Positions 40,979 to 49,914 of a DNA stretch of 64,000 nucleotides are shown one piece after another. Each line of letters begins with the position of its first letter. The stretch's first letter is position 1. Under the pieces are notes generated by a model. The model had not been told where the DNA came from. It saw only the letters and a program-made list of their open reading frames with translations, and searched no databases. Both the position numbers and the translations under genes were made by a program. This stretch comes from Halomonas gemina (lineage in GTDB: Bacteria > Pseudomonadota > Gammaproteobacteria > Pseudomonadales > Halomonadaceae), in contig NZ_JAMJPK010000002.1 of the NCBI RefSeq assembly GCF_023554995.1, positions 248,001-312,000 on the forward strand, given 5' to 3'.

Positions 40979-41053
40979 TCAACGAAGGCCGAGAACGGAC
41001 AGGACCACCAGAACGATCACGACGGCGCCGACGATGTAGACGATGTTGTTCAT
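40979..41053 (-). CDS. 24-residue single-helix membrane peptide
   Basis: A reading frame of 24 codons: MNNIVYIVGAVVIVLVVLSV then LGLR. ATG at 41051-41053 follows GAGGA with seven bases spacing, strong support despite the length. The whole peptide is one hydrophobic helix with a short basic end, so it should lie in the inner membrane. Similar tiny proteins with an MNNI-YIVGAVVIV start are common in proteobacteria and are usually stress-related, but I cannot name this one. It is the first gene of the accessory stretch that follows the tRNA-Lys pair. Confidence 0.7.
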   Translation of the reverse strand: MNNIVYIVGAVVIVLVVLSVLGLR

Positions 41054-41271
41054 TAAATAATCCTCTTTGGCGCATGATCCTGTGCCAGGATGCTGCGGGA
41101 TGGCTCGTGTCATGATGGCGTCGCCGTCCGTGCGACGCGTGGTGCAACTCCCTGTACAAGCAGTTCCCTTGCCTCACCCAATTGGATGATATGCGAACGG
41201 TGCCTCGCCATCTGTGCGCTGGCGTACAGTGCGCCTCCCTTCCGATGCCTGGCGGAGCGCCCGGCCCTTCA

Positions 41272-42447
41272 CTAGAAGTCGAGAACGTATTGCGAGGGCT
41301 GGAGGGGGGGATGCAGGCCTGGTTCGGTCCGCCGTCGTTGAAGGGGTCGGGTATTCATCTCGGCCGTGAAGCAGTGATGTCCATTTCGACCATTTCGCTT
41401 GGCGTGGTACATGGCCGTGTCGGCGTTGTGCATGAGGGTATCTTCATCGTCGGCATCATCCGGATAGAGGCTGATGCCGATGCTGAGCGTGATAAGGAGT
41501 TCATGGCCCTGGATACAGTATGGCCTGCCGAGGACGGCGAGCAGTTTTTCCGCGACTCGCTTGGCATCCTGGGGGCGCCTGATCTCGGCGAGCAGGATCA
41601 CGAATTCGTCGCCACCCTGGCGGCAGACGGTGTCGATGTCGCGCATGCACTCCTGAGCACGACTCGCCACCGCCTGGAGCAGGCTGTCCCCTACGGCATG
41701 GCCGAACGAATCATTGATGGGCTTGAAGGCGTCAAGGTCGAGATAGAGCAGGGCGACCAGGTGTCGGTGTCGTCGGGCCAGGCCAAGGGCGCGGGAGAGC
41801 CGCTCCGTCAGCAGGACGCGATTGGGCAGGCCGGTGAGTGCATCATGCTGCGCCTGGTGGGCTATCCGCTCCAGCATGACCTGTGACTGGGAGGCATCGT
41901 GGAACACGATCACCGCGCCGGTGACGCGTCCCTCCCGGTCGTGGATGGGCGCCGCGGAGTCCTCGATCGCAAGCTTGCTGCCATCCTGTCGGACCAGCAC
42001 GCAATCCAGGGCGAGGCCTGCCGTTCGGTTCTCCTCGATGGCGCGCCGCCCGGGGTAGATGGCCGTCTGGTGTGTCTTGCCATCGACGAGAGGGAATACT
42101 CGGGAGAGTGGCGCTCCGATGGCCTCCGGTTGTGACCAGCCTGTCAGGGTCTCCGCCGCTCGGTTCATGTAGGTGACCGTCCCCTGGAGGTCGATGGTCA
42201 GGACGGCATCGCTAATGGTGTCGAGGGCCACCCGCGCCCATGCTTTCTCGGCATCCAGTGCGGCTGCGAGGTCCCTTCCCGAGGCGTTGGTCGCTGTTCG
42301 CTCGGGAAGGTATCCCGTTCTCGCGGTGTGACCTTGCCGCAGCGGCTGCTCGACAGGGAAGGAGGTGGAGTTGCGCGGCGTCCAGGCGGTGTCTTGAAGT
42401 ATCGAGTCGTACATCATGCACTCGACCCGGGTGCGTGCATCAGCCAT
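41272..42447 (-). CDS. PAS-GGDEF diguanylate cyclase
   Basis: 391 residues from ATG 42447, though the start is uncertain: the frame stays open to 42759, and ATG 42417 is another choice with no clear ribosome site. A PAS domain (ISDAVLTIDLQGTVTYMNRAAETLTG) precedes GGDEF with HDALTGLPNR, LYLDLDAFKPINDSFGH and QGGDEFVILL. Catalytic residues are intact and the RDID inhibitory site sits five residues before GGDEF. It makes cyclic di-GMP in the cytosol. No EAL domain. The last residues are divergent and basic. Confidence 0.85.
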   Translation of the reverse strand: MADARTRVECMMYDSILQDTAWTPRNSTSFPVEQPLRQGHTARTGYLPERTATNASGRDLAAALDAEKAWARVALDTISDAVLTIDLQGTVTYMNRAAETLTGWSQPEAIGAPLSRVFPLVDGKTHQTAIYPGRRAIEENRTAGLALDCVLVRQDGSKLAIEDSAAPIHDREGRVTGAVIVFHDASQSQVMLERIAHQAQHDALTGLPNRVLLTERLSRALGLARRHRHLVALLYLDLDAFKPINDSFGHAVGDSLLQAVASRAQECMRDIDTVCRQGGDEFVILLAEIRRPQDAKRVAEKLLAVLGRPYCIQGHELLITLSIGISLYPDDADDEDTLMHNADTAMYHAKRNGRNGHHCFTAEMNTRPLQRRRTEPGLHPPLQPSQYVLDF

Positions 42448-42943
42448 GGGCCGTACGCCCGGTGGAGAGGCAGGGGCGGTGTGGCCCGCCGGGGCGCTCG
42501 AGGGCGTGAGACAAGAGATCTGATCATCAGAAGGGCGTGCACTACCATGAGCCGGTTTCCTGTTCTGCCTATGCCGGATCTCCGCCGGGACGACGTTGCC
42601 TGACCCGAGCCTTGGAGCGCTTGGCCAATATCCAGCGAGCGTAGTGGCGTGACGGCGCCCCTTCCGTGCGTTAGCGTACACATCATGGGCTTCGCTTCCT
42701 GCGAGTGTGTCGGCGGGTGGGGGAGTGCAGCGAGACTCGCATGATTCAGCGTTTCTCAATTTATTTCAATGGGTTATCGAATTTTGGTGCTGCATAGTAG
42801 CCTGTGGTCTGTCTCTTGACGTGATCCGAAGTGAGTCCGGCAAGGCGTTCCAGCGTCTGCCTCGGCTCGTCAACCACCATCGGACAAGTCCCCTCTTCTT
42901 ACCCTGTTGACGGGGTGGCTTGCCCGAACCGGGAGTCTCAGTC
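42448..42943. other. Intergenic region with divergent starts
   Basis: About 500 bases between the diguanylate cyclase and the first Crp/Fnr-like gene. It contains the upstream open part of the cyclase frame, which is probably not coding. I see no convincing promoter pair; AT-rich DNA at 42740-42800 is the likeliest promoter area for the Crp/Fnr gene. Confidence 0.4.
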
Positions 42944-43663
42944 ATGGCCCTGCAACATGACCCTCGTCAGAACCACCTGCTGGCGGCCCTGCCGAGGGAT
43001 GAATACCAGTGCCTGGCGCCCCACCTCGAGTGGGTCGATCTGACGCTGGGGGATTCGCTGGTCGAGTCGGGCAAGGTCATGCGCCATGTCTATTTCCCGA
43101 CGGACTCCATCGTATCGCTGCTGTGTGTCATGGAAGATGGCGATTCGACGGAAATTGCCGTTGTCGGTGCCGAGGGTATCGTTGGCATCTCGCTGTTCAT
43201 GGGCGGCGAAACCACGCCGAGCCGTGCCGTCGTGCAGAGCGCTGGCAGCGCCTACCGTCTCCAGGGACAGCTGCTGAAGGATGAATTCGATCGCGCATCG
43301 ACGCTCCAGCATCTATTGTTGCGTTACACTCAGGCCCTGATTACCCAGATGGCGCAGACGGCGGTATGCAACCGGCATCACAGCCTGGACCAGCAACTTT
43401 GTCGCTGGCTGTTGCTGAGCCTGGACCGGCTGCCGACCAACGAACTGATGATGACCCAGGAGCTGATCGCCAACATGCTCGGCGTCCGTCGAGAGGGCGT
43501 CACCGAGTCGGCCGGCAAGCTGCAGAAGGCCGGGCTAATTTCCTACCATCGCGGGCGCATCAGTATCCTGGACAGGCCTGGCCTGGAAGCACGGGTCTGT
43601 GAGTGTTATGCCGTCGTCAAGAAGGAGTACGATCGCCTGCTGAGCTATCATCGTCCCGGGTGA
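42944..43663 (+). CDS. Crp/Fnr-family regulator, copy 1
   Basis: 239 residues from ATG 42944, chosen because GGGAG lies eight bases ahead (frame opens eight codons earlier). A cyclic-nucleotide-binding-like barrel (LTLGDSLVESGKVMRHVYFP, GAEGIVGISLFMGG) and a helix-turn-helix LIANMLGVRREGVTESAGKLQKAG. It lacks the four-cysteine pattern of Fnr, and the phosphate-binding cassette differs from Crp, so cAMP binding is not assured. C-terminal VCECYAVVKKEYDRLL holds a C-x-C-Y motif also in the next gene. A stress or redox signal is inferred. Next regulator is 210 bases on. Confidence 0.85.
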   Translation: MALQHDPRQNHLLAALPRDEYQCLAPHLEWVDLTLGDSLVESGKVMRHVYFPTDSIVSLLCVMEDGDSTEIAVVGAEGIVGISLFMGGETTPSRAVVQSAGSAYRLQGQLLKDEFDRASTLQHLLLRYTQALITQMAQTAVCNRHHSLDQQLCRWLLLSLDRLPTNELMMTQELIANMLGVRREGVTESAGKLQKAGLISYHRGRISILDRPGLEARVCECYAVVKKEYDRLLSYHRPG

Positions 43664-43873
43664 TGGGCCCCGTTCCTCGTGACGCGATCTCGTGCTCGAG
43701 CAGCACGTCTCCTGCGTATGTTTCCTGGCGCACTGACGGCATGATGGTGAACATGTCAATGTGCGCTTGGCGGCTTTTCGGTGATTACCTGATCGTCCCG
43801 GCTGCCGCCGGCCTCGGAGCCTGGTGGTTGCCTGCCTTGTGCCGATTGTAGGGTCTTCATCAGGAGCGTGCAC

Positions 43874-44605
43874 ATGCAGTCCTCTACCCCCAGTCCGATC
43901 ACTAACGACCTGATCGACAGCTTGCCGCCTCAGGACCGGGTCTTTTTCCTTGCCGACTGCGAGACCATCGACCTAGCGTTCGGTGAGGTGATCACCGAGC
44001 CCGGTGGGCGAATCCTGCATGTCTTTTTTCCGCTCGACGGCTTCATTTCCCTGATTGCCAGTCTGGGTGACAGTGAGCGACTGGAAGTGGCAATGGTCGG
44101 CAGTGAAGGGATGTATGGAATGCCCTTGACCCTGGGGCTCGATGAGTCGCCCATGCGCGCCCTGGTGCAGGGGGCAGGGCCGGCCCTGCGCATGCCGGCG
44201 GCTGTCTTTGGCCGGCACCTGGAGCAGTGCCCTGCGCTTCAGGCGCTGCTGAAGCGCTATCTCTATGTGCTGATGCACCAGCTTTCCCGGGTGGCGGCTT
44301 GCACCCACTTCCACCAGGTCGAGGCGCGCCTGGCGCGCTGGCTGTTGATGACCCAGGACCGTGCGCACTCGGATCAGTTGCATCTCACCCATGAGTTCCT
44401 TGCCACGATGCTGGGGGTGAGGCGTGCCGGAATCACCCTGGCCGCCATGGCGCTTCAGGCGCGCGGATTGATCCGCTATTACCGTGGGGATATCACGGTA
44501 CTGGATCGGGCGAGTCTGATCGAGGCCTCCTGTGGCTGTTATGCTGCCGATCGAAGCCTCTATCGTCGGGTCATCACCGAAGAAGGTGTAACCGAAGGAG
44601 GCTAA
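43874..44605 (+). CDS. Crp/Fnr-family regulator, copy 2
   Basis: 243 residues from ATG 43874 with AGGAG seven bases before; GTG 43868 is the alternative. Same architecture as the previous gene: GEVITEPGGRILHVFFPLDG and GSEGMYGMPLTLG in the barrel, helix-turn-helix LATMLGVRRAGITLAAMALQARG, and the tail SCGCYAADRSLYRRVI with the same C-x-C-Y pattern. Clearly a paralogue of the gene at 42944 and same-strand, so a tandem duplication that has diverged. Targets unknown; nearby DUF883, CsbD and PRC-barrel genes suggest control of stress genes, an inference. Confidence 0.85.
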   Translation: MQSSTPSPITNDLIDSLPPQDRVFFLADCETIDLAFGEVITEPGGRILHVFFPLDGFISLIASLGDSERLEVAMVGSEGMYGMPLTLGLDESPMRALVQGAGPALRMPAAVFGRHLEQCPALQALLKRYLYVLMHQLSRVAACTHFHQVEARLARWLLMTQDRAHSDQLHLTHEFLATMLGVRRAGITLAAMALQARGLIRYYRGDITVLDRASLIEASCGCYAADRSLYRRVITEEGVTEGG

Positions 44606-44725
44606 TCATGACATCGGCCGGCGTGCCCCCGAAGAGGTCGCGTCGGTTCTCGCGCTTCAGTCGCTCACGCTCGAACGTCGTGGTGCCTTGTGATTTGCCA
44701 ATTGCTGCGTCCTGAATGCTGTGCG

Positions 44726-45010
44726 TTATCGGCGCCGCATCAGCGACGAGTAGAGTGCGCCAGCGATAAAGGCGATGCCAATGGACATTAGCGGGTTTCC
44801 GCACACATGGCTCTTCACGCGTTCGAGCACATGATCGGCTCGCTCGCGCCCTTGGGATGCCGCCTCGCGAACGCGCTCATCGGCGTGGTAGGCGTGCTCT
44901 CGAACGTACTCCTCGGCTTTGCCCGCGGTCTCGGCGGTCTTGTCCACCGTTTCATGAGCCTTGCCCGCAATCTGGTCGGTGGTCTCGTGACTGCCTACTT
45001 TCTTTGCCAT
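44726..45010 (-). CDS. DUF883/ElaB-like ribosome or membrane protein
   Basis: 94 residues from ATG 45010, after AGAGGAT. Mostly charged coiled-coil helix (SHETTDQIAGKAHETVDKTA) followed by one C-terminal hydrophobic helix (LMSIGIAFIAGALYSSLMRRR). That is the layout of the ElaB/YqjD/DUF883 family: inner membrane proteins that bind ribosomes in stationary phase and are RpoS controlled in E. coli. Function here inferred from that family. Stands alone on the minus strand, convergent with the Crp/Fnr-like gene. Confidence 0.88.
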   Translation of the reverse strand: MAKKVGSHETTDQIAGKAHETVDKTAETAGKAEEYVREHAYHADERVREAASQGRERADHVLERVKSHVCGNPLMSIGIAFIAGALYSSLMRRR

Positions 45011-45602
45011 GATTGTATCCTCTTTATCGCGGTGTAGTCGGGTCAAGATGATGTGTCAGATGTGACGATCATCGTTGCCAATGACTCCAATGGTTGTGCT
45101 GAGTAAATGCAGTTGGCGTCTTCGTCATTGTTGCTCATCTGGTTAACGTTAGTCTGCCGGCCCCTCCCGAGTCTGGAGAGCAGTTCCCGAGGCGAGAAAA
45201 CGCTACTTCAGCTTAGGCATAAGCGAACGTCTTTTCGGTGCGGTACCGCACGTATTCGTTGTTCTGTGACGCAGCCTCCTTGCGCCTTCAAGGCGCTATT
45301 CTCAGTTTGATTCCAGGGCTTTCAGGTATTTCTGTTCGGAGACTGACGTTCGATCAGTCACGCCTACCTGCCTTTCCGTGTGAGCGCTGGCCACGATGAG
45401 GGACAGATTAAGCCACAGTAACGATATGCGGGCTGGTTTCCCCGGAGGCCTGTAAGAAAAAAATGACTTTGCGTATGTTAGACACCGCACAGACCATGCT
45501 TCGAGCTTCCACTATATAAGTATTGGTAGCCTCACTCTGTCTTTACATGAGTTAATGGTGAGAGGCATAACCCAAACGGAACCATCATTTGGAGATCAGC
45601 TC
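45011..45602. other. Low-GC intergenic region upstream of csbD
   Basis: 592 bases without a credible gene and less GC-rich than the surroundings. It contains the csbD leader; CTATAT at 45512-45517 is a candidate RpoS-type -10. From about 45450 it is recognisably similar to the DNA at 49770-49914 that precedes a csbD pseudogene. Confidence 0.55.
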
Positions 45603-45782
45603 ATGAACAAGAATCAGGTAAAAGGTCATGCGAAGGAGGCGAAGGGGAAGGTAAAGGAGGTTGCCGGCAAGGTGGCCGGCAATAAAAGCATGGAGTACAA
45701 GGGTAAAGCCGAAAGCCATGCCGGCAAGGCTGAAGCCAAGTACGGAGATCTCAAGAACGATACCAAAAAGGCAACGAAATGA
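45603..45782 (+). CDS. CsbD-family stress protein
   Basis: 59 residues from ATG 45603; a GGAGATC ribosome site precedes it. Lysine-rich soluble protein with MNKNQVKGHAKEAKGKVKEV and DLKNDTKKATK, matching CsbD (four-helix stress protein) motifs. CsbD-type proteins are induced by general stress (sigma-B in Bacillus) and by osmotic shock in Gram-negatives; biochemical role unknown. Candidate RpoS-like -10 lies about 86 bases upstream. A degraded copy lies 4.3 kb away at 49915. Confidence 0.9.
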   Translation: MNKNQVKGHAKEAKGKVKEVAGKVAGNKSMEYKGKAESHAGKAEAKYGDLKNDTKKATK

Positions 45783-45847
45783 ACGATTCAATCGCACAAT
45801 CGAATACAACGTACGGCGCCACTGATGACATGTAGGCTGGTTTAACG

Positions 45848-46141
45848 TTGCTGAGTTCCTCCACCATTACCGGCGATGAAGTGTGTAACATGCAGGATGA
45901 GAAGCTTGGCAAGATTCAGGACATTATGCTCGATATAACTGAGGGTAAGATACGTTACGCAGTCTTGGCATCAGGCGGTTTTCTGGGCATGGGTGATCGG
46001 CTGTTTGCTGTTCCATGGAAGTCCTTGATGCATGACGCGGAGAACAAGTGTTTCATGCTCGATATAGATGTCGAGCACTTGAAGAACGCGCCGGGTTTTG
46101 GCCGGCACAGTATAATCATTGCTCGCCAACAACCCCGGTAA
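45848..46141 (+). CDS. PRC-barrel domain protein
   Basis: 97 residues if TTG 45848 is used. SSTITGDEVCNMQDEKLGKIQD and FLGMGDRLFAVPWKSLMHDAEN then HLKNAPGF are PRC-barrel features seen in envelope or photosystem-like proteins. No ATG lies before the core in frame: a stop at 45833-45835 closes the frame and no good ribosome site is visible, so the N-terminus may be truncated or start at TTG. Follows csbD by 65 bases and could share its transcript. Role unknown, stress or membrane assembly suggested. Confidence 0.75.
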   Translation: MLSSSTITGDEVCNMQDEKLGKIQDIMLDITEGKIRYAVLASGGFLGMGDRLFAVPWKSLMHDAENKCFMLDIDVEHLKNAPGFGRHSIIIARQQPR

Positions 46142-46241
46142 TGGGTGCGATGTCCGGGTTGAACATCAGGTCGATCGCGATGCCGCTAACCGCACTGGGT
46201 AAGGGGTGGCCGAATCCGTGCCTGTAAATATGCTCTTTCCT

Positions 46242-48836
46242 TCATGATTTCAAGTCCTTACGCAGGGCTTGTTCAAGCTCCTTGGTGGCGGTGATATCCA
46301 CAAGGGTGATCACAACCCCGTCAATCACGTTGTCAAGCCGGCGATAGGGCATGATTCGCACCGTAAACCAGCGACTGTCTGTGGCGAGGATCTGCTTCTC
46401 GGAAAATTCCAGGGTGCTCAGGGTGGTGAGCGCATCGTCGTGAAGTTCCGGATACAGGAGGCTGGTGGTGAGATCGCTGAGGGGGCGTCCGATATCGCTT
46501 TCACGGATGTTGATGATCTTCGATGCCCTTTCGGTGTAACGGCGAACGTTCAGGTTCTGGTCGAGAAACACGATGGCTATCTCGATGCTGTTGAGCAGGT
46601 TCCTCATGTCGCTCTGCGCGAGGGCGAGATCGTCGAGCTTGGTCTGCATTTCCGCGTTGATGGTCTGCAGTTCCTCGTTCATGGACTGCATTTCCTCTTT
46701 CGACGTGGTCAGCTCTTCGTTGGTCGACTGCAATTCCTCATTGGTCGACTGCAATTCCTCATTGGCTGATTGCAACTCTTCCTGAGACGCGCGGTTTTCC
46801 TCCCTCAGCGTCTGGATTTCATCCAGGTACTGTTGCAGCTCCTTCGCATGAGGATGTTGCAAGGCTTTTTTCGTCTTGTTTGTGTCTGACAGGCCGGCAT
46901 GAGCCGGTACGACGTCGCGGAACACGATCATCGTCATCCCGCGCAGGGCGGCAGGTTCTCGCAGCGCCTGTACGGTGATATCGACGCTCTGCGTGGCCCC
47001 GCCGGGCAGTTGCACCTGCAGGCCTTGCAGGTGCACTGGTTCGCTCTGGCTCACGGCATGGCGCAGGGCGCTTGAGATGGCTGTCCGCAGACCTTCCCGC
47101 ACCATGGCGTGAAAATTCCAGTTGGCCTTGCCGGCAGCAGGTTCCAGGTATTTTCCCGTCCGCCCGCTGATATAGACGATATCACCCTCATCGTTGACCA
47201 CCACGGCGGCGGGAGCGTAGACCTGCAGTAACACCTGGTCGGCTGCCGACTGCAGATTATCATTGGTATGGGAGGATGAGTCGCTGGGGGACACGGGAAG
47301 CTCCTTGGCTATCCTGGCCAGGGGGGGGAATGACTTTACCGGCAACCCGATGTCGCGGTTCTGGACATTATCCTGGCGCCGGTAAAGTCGCAGTTTGGAC
47401 TGGATGGGGGCAAACAACGGGGTGTGGCGTCCTACCGTCTCCGAGCTCCCCAGCAACAGTATTCCCCTGGCACGCAGGCTGTAGTGAAACAGGGGAATGA
47501 GTTTGCGTTGCAGGCTCTGATCGAAGTAGATCAGCAGGTTGCGGCAGGAAATCAGGTCCAGATGAGTAAAGGGGGGATCAAGCACCACATCCTGCTGGGC
47601 GAACAGCACTAGGTCGCGGATATCCCGGTTGATCTTGTAGCCTTCACCATGAACGCTGAAAAAGCGTGCCAGGCGCTCCGCCGAGACACTGCTGCTGATG
47701 TCGGCGGGGTAATGGCCTAGGCGAGCCGTGGCAATGGCATCCGGACTCAGGTCGGAGGCAAAGATCTGCAGGGTGACGTCGTGGGGACGTGGCAGTTTGT
47801 CCAGCGTCTCCGTAAAGAGCATGGCCAGGGAGTAGGCCTCTTCGCCGGTCGAACAGCCGACCACCCAGGCACGCAGGTAGGGCTCACTATACTTTCGCGA
47901 AAGCAGTTCCGGTAGAGTGGTATCCGCCAGATACTGCCAGACCTCGGCATCACGGAAAAAACTGGTCACCCCGATGAGCAACTCCTTGAACAGCAGGTCG
48001 ATCTCCTGGGGGTTGCGCTGGAGAAAGTCCGCGTAAAGCGTCAGGGTGGCGATTTCATGGATCGCCATGCGCCGCGCCATGCGGCGGTGCAGAGTGCTGG
48101 GCTTGTAGAGGGAGAAGTCGTGGCGGGTTCGCTGTTGAAGCAGACGGAGTATCCGCGACAGGGGCGATGATTCCGACCCAGGCTCTGCCCTTGGCTCTCC
48201 CGATGGCCTGGTGGAGGCGCCCGTGGCGGGTGCCTGGGCAATAAAGGCCAGGATGCGGACGGGCAAGTCGCCAGGCGGGGCGACGATATCGGCGCAGTGG
48301 GCGGTGATGGCACTTTTGGGCATGGCATCGAACTGTGCGGTGTCGGGCTGTTGCACCGCGGTGAGGCCGCCCACGGCCTTGATCGCCTGTAAGCCCAGGG
48401 TACCGTCGGAGCCCATGCCGGACAGAACCACTCCGATGGCATGCTCCCCCTGGTCCCGGGCCAGGGAAGAAAACAGCACGTTGATAGGCAGGCGCATACC
48501 CCTGGGTTCCATGGGCTGTGCCAGGTGTAGCAACCCCTCGGCAATGCTGAGTTCCGTATTCGGCGGAATCACATACACGCAGTCAGGCTCGATGGGCATG
48601 CCATGGGTCGCCTGGCGAACCGACATCGGGGTGATGCGCTGAAGTAATTCTGGCAGCAACGCCTTATGGGTGGGATCGAGATGCTGCACTACCACATAGG
48701 CCATGTGGCTGTGGGGCGGGATCCGGGCAAGGAACTCTTCCAGCGGGGCCAGGCCACCGGCGGATGCGCCAATGCCCAGGATACGAAAGGCCGCCGGCTG
48801 GGGGGTCGATGAATTGGCAGGGGTCATGGGAGCCAT
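46242..48836 (-). CDS. CheB-CheR-PAS chemotaxis-type fusion sensor
   Basis: 864 residues. N-terminal CheB methylesterase: GIGASAGGLAPLEEFL (nucleophile serine), VVQHLDPTHK (histidine) and GMGSDGT (aspartate). Then a CheR methyltransferase (FFRDAEVWQYL, GCSTGEEAYSLA for AdoMet binding, DLISCRNLLIYFD), a PAS-like domain, a long coiled coil with repeated EELQS(A/T)NEEL units and a final PAS domain. No receiver or kinase domain follows, so it is not a classical hybrid kinase. Similar CheB-CheR-PAS proteins often end in a kinase; here that is absent. Likely a signal integrator acting with the PAS protein 21 bases upstream. ATG 48836 is used; 48827 is possible. Confidence 0.9.
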   Translation of the reverse strand: MAPMTPANSSTPQPAAFRILGIGASAGGLAPLEEFLARIPPHSHMAYVVVQHLDPTHKALLPELLQRITPMSVRQATHGMPIEPDCVYVIPPNTELSIAEGLLHLAQPMEPRGMRLPINVLFSSLARDQGEHAIGVVLSGMGSDGTLGLQAIKAVGGLTAVQQPDTAQFDAMPKSAITAHCADIVAPPGDLPVRILAFIAQAPATGASTRPSGEPRAEPGSESSPLSRILRLLQQRTRHDFSLYKPSTLHRRMARRMAIHEIATLTLYADFLQRNPQEIDLLFKELLIGVTSFFRDAEVWQYLADTTLPELLSRKYSEPYLRAWVVGCSTGEEAYSLAMLFTETLDKLPRPHDVTLQIFASDLSPDAIATARLGHYPADISSSVSAERLARFFSVHGEGYKINRDIRDLVLFAQQDVVLDPPFTHLDLISCRNLLIYFDQSLQRKLIPLFHYSLRARGILLLGSSETVGRHTPLFAPIQSKLRLYRRQDNVQNRDIGLPVKSFPPLARIAKELPVSPSDSSSHTNDNLQSAADQVLLQVYAPAAVVVNDEGDIVYISGRTGKYLEPAAGKANWNFHAMVREGLRTAISSALRHAVSQSEPVHLQGLQVQLPGGATQSVDITVQALREPAALRGMTMIVFRDVVPAHAGLSDTNKTKKALQHPHAKELQQYLDEIQTLREENRASQEELQSANEELQSTNEELQSTNEELTTSKEEMQSMNEELQTINAEMQTKLDDLALAQSDMRNLLNSIEIAIVFLDQNLNVRRYTERASKIINIRESDIGRPLSDLTTSLLYPELHDDALTTLSTLEFSEKQILATDSRWFTVRIMPYRRLDNVIDGVVITLVDITATKELEQALRKDLKS

Positions 48837-48857
48837 GGCTTGGAGCGGCTAATCGGG

Positions 48858-49460
48858 TTACTCCACACTGGCGCACTCGCAGCAGGCCAACAGAATATGC
48901 TCCTGCCTCGGGAGGGTGGATGCAATAAACTGTAAGTGCCGAGAACCCTGTGCGCCTCCAGCCGTCTCGGCTACACAGGAATCCCTGGAACCGCTCTGTG
49001 CGACATGCTGTAGCAGCCCAAGCAGTCGTGGCCGGTTCTCCGCGAGCAGGAATGTGTCGATGCGGTGTCCCTCAAGATCGTTAGGCCCAACGCGAAAGAG
49101 TTGCGCGGCGGCAAGGTTGCCCTGGATAACCTTGCCCTCTGAGTCGATGATAAAATAGCCGAAGGGGGCGGAGTCGTAAAGGTTCCGATAAAGATCCGAC
49201 TCTTCCTCAAGTGCCTGCTTATTGGCGGAAACTTCCTCGCTCTGCAAGTCAAGTTCCACCTGGTAGACCTGCAGTTCATGGAGCAATTTGAGGGCGTCTT
49301 CCGCATTGTCGGGATTGCTGGATAGCCGGTGGAGAAGGCTCAAGGCGTCAACGCTCACCGAACAGTGGCTCGCCGTCGGTGTCGTGCCCGCCTGCAGCAG
49401 CGCTTCAGCCTTGTTTCGCAGTTGTATATAGACGTTGGATTCATTTATGGATGTGGGCAT
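48858..49460 (-). CDS. PAS-domain protein paired with CheB-CheR fusion
   Basis: 200 residues from ATG 49460 with GGAG six bases before. Residues 70-100 look like a coiled coil (LQVYQVELDLQSEEVSANKQ), then a PAS domain (YDSAPFGYFIIDSEGKVIQG, LFRVGPNDLEG). No kinase or output domain. The LHELQVYQVELDLQSEELS element is typical of PAS proteins linked to CheB-CheR fusions. First gene of a two-gene unit with the fusion protein. Probably the sensing half of the pair, inference. Confidence 0.85.
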   Translation of the reverse strand: MPTSINESNVYIQLRNKAEALLQAGTTPTASHCSVSVDALSLLHRLSSNPDNAEDALKLLHELQVYQVELDLQSEEVSANKQALEEESDLYRNLYDSAPFGYFIIDSEGKVIQGNLAAAQLFRVGPNDLEGHRIDTFLLAENRPRLLGLLQHVAQSGSRDSCVAETAGGAQGSRHLQFIASTLPRQEHILLACCECASVE

Positions 49461-49914
49461 GGCAGGCTCCAATATTACGCTATTCACTCAGCTTCATAAT
49501 AGCTTATCTCGACGGGAATTTGTATGGCGAACTTGGCTATCTTCAGGATGCACGGTTCTCACTTTTAGCGCATGGTCGTACCGATTCTTCGTGGCTTCGT
49601 GACGACAGTCCGTTGCGGGTACACACCGCAAGGAAAGTAAACGGCAACCGGACATCTATCGATACCGGCTCGATGAGCTGTCGATTTCACGAGAACGCAA
49701 AAAACCATAGCCTGAAAAGTCTCACCCTGTTCGTGGCGAAGAACGACTGAATAATTCCCAAGGCCACCATGATCTGAAAAAACCACTCCGCCTAGGTTAG
49801 TCGCCGCACAGATCTTGCCTCCAGCTTCAGCTATCTTGGGAATCTCACCCTATATCAAGATGAGTTCTTGGTGAGAGATGACCCCTAACGGATTAACCAT
49901 CTGGAGATCATCTC
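49461..49914. other. Intergenic region before the csbD pseudogene
   Basis: 454 bases. Competing short frames are not credible (no ribosome site, biased composition). From about 49770 the DNA is similar to that before the intact csbD, so promoter and gene were copied together. Composition is less GC-rich than flanks. Confidence 0.5.

Noticed and set aside
42944..44605. Fnr oxygen sensors
   Set aside because: The four-cysteine N-terminal cluster of Fnr is missing in both proteins.
49379..49750. 123-codon plus-strand frame before the csbD pseudogene
   Set aside because: Overlaps the start of the PAS gene, lacks a ribosome site, and lies in AT-richer non-coding DNA.
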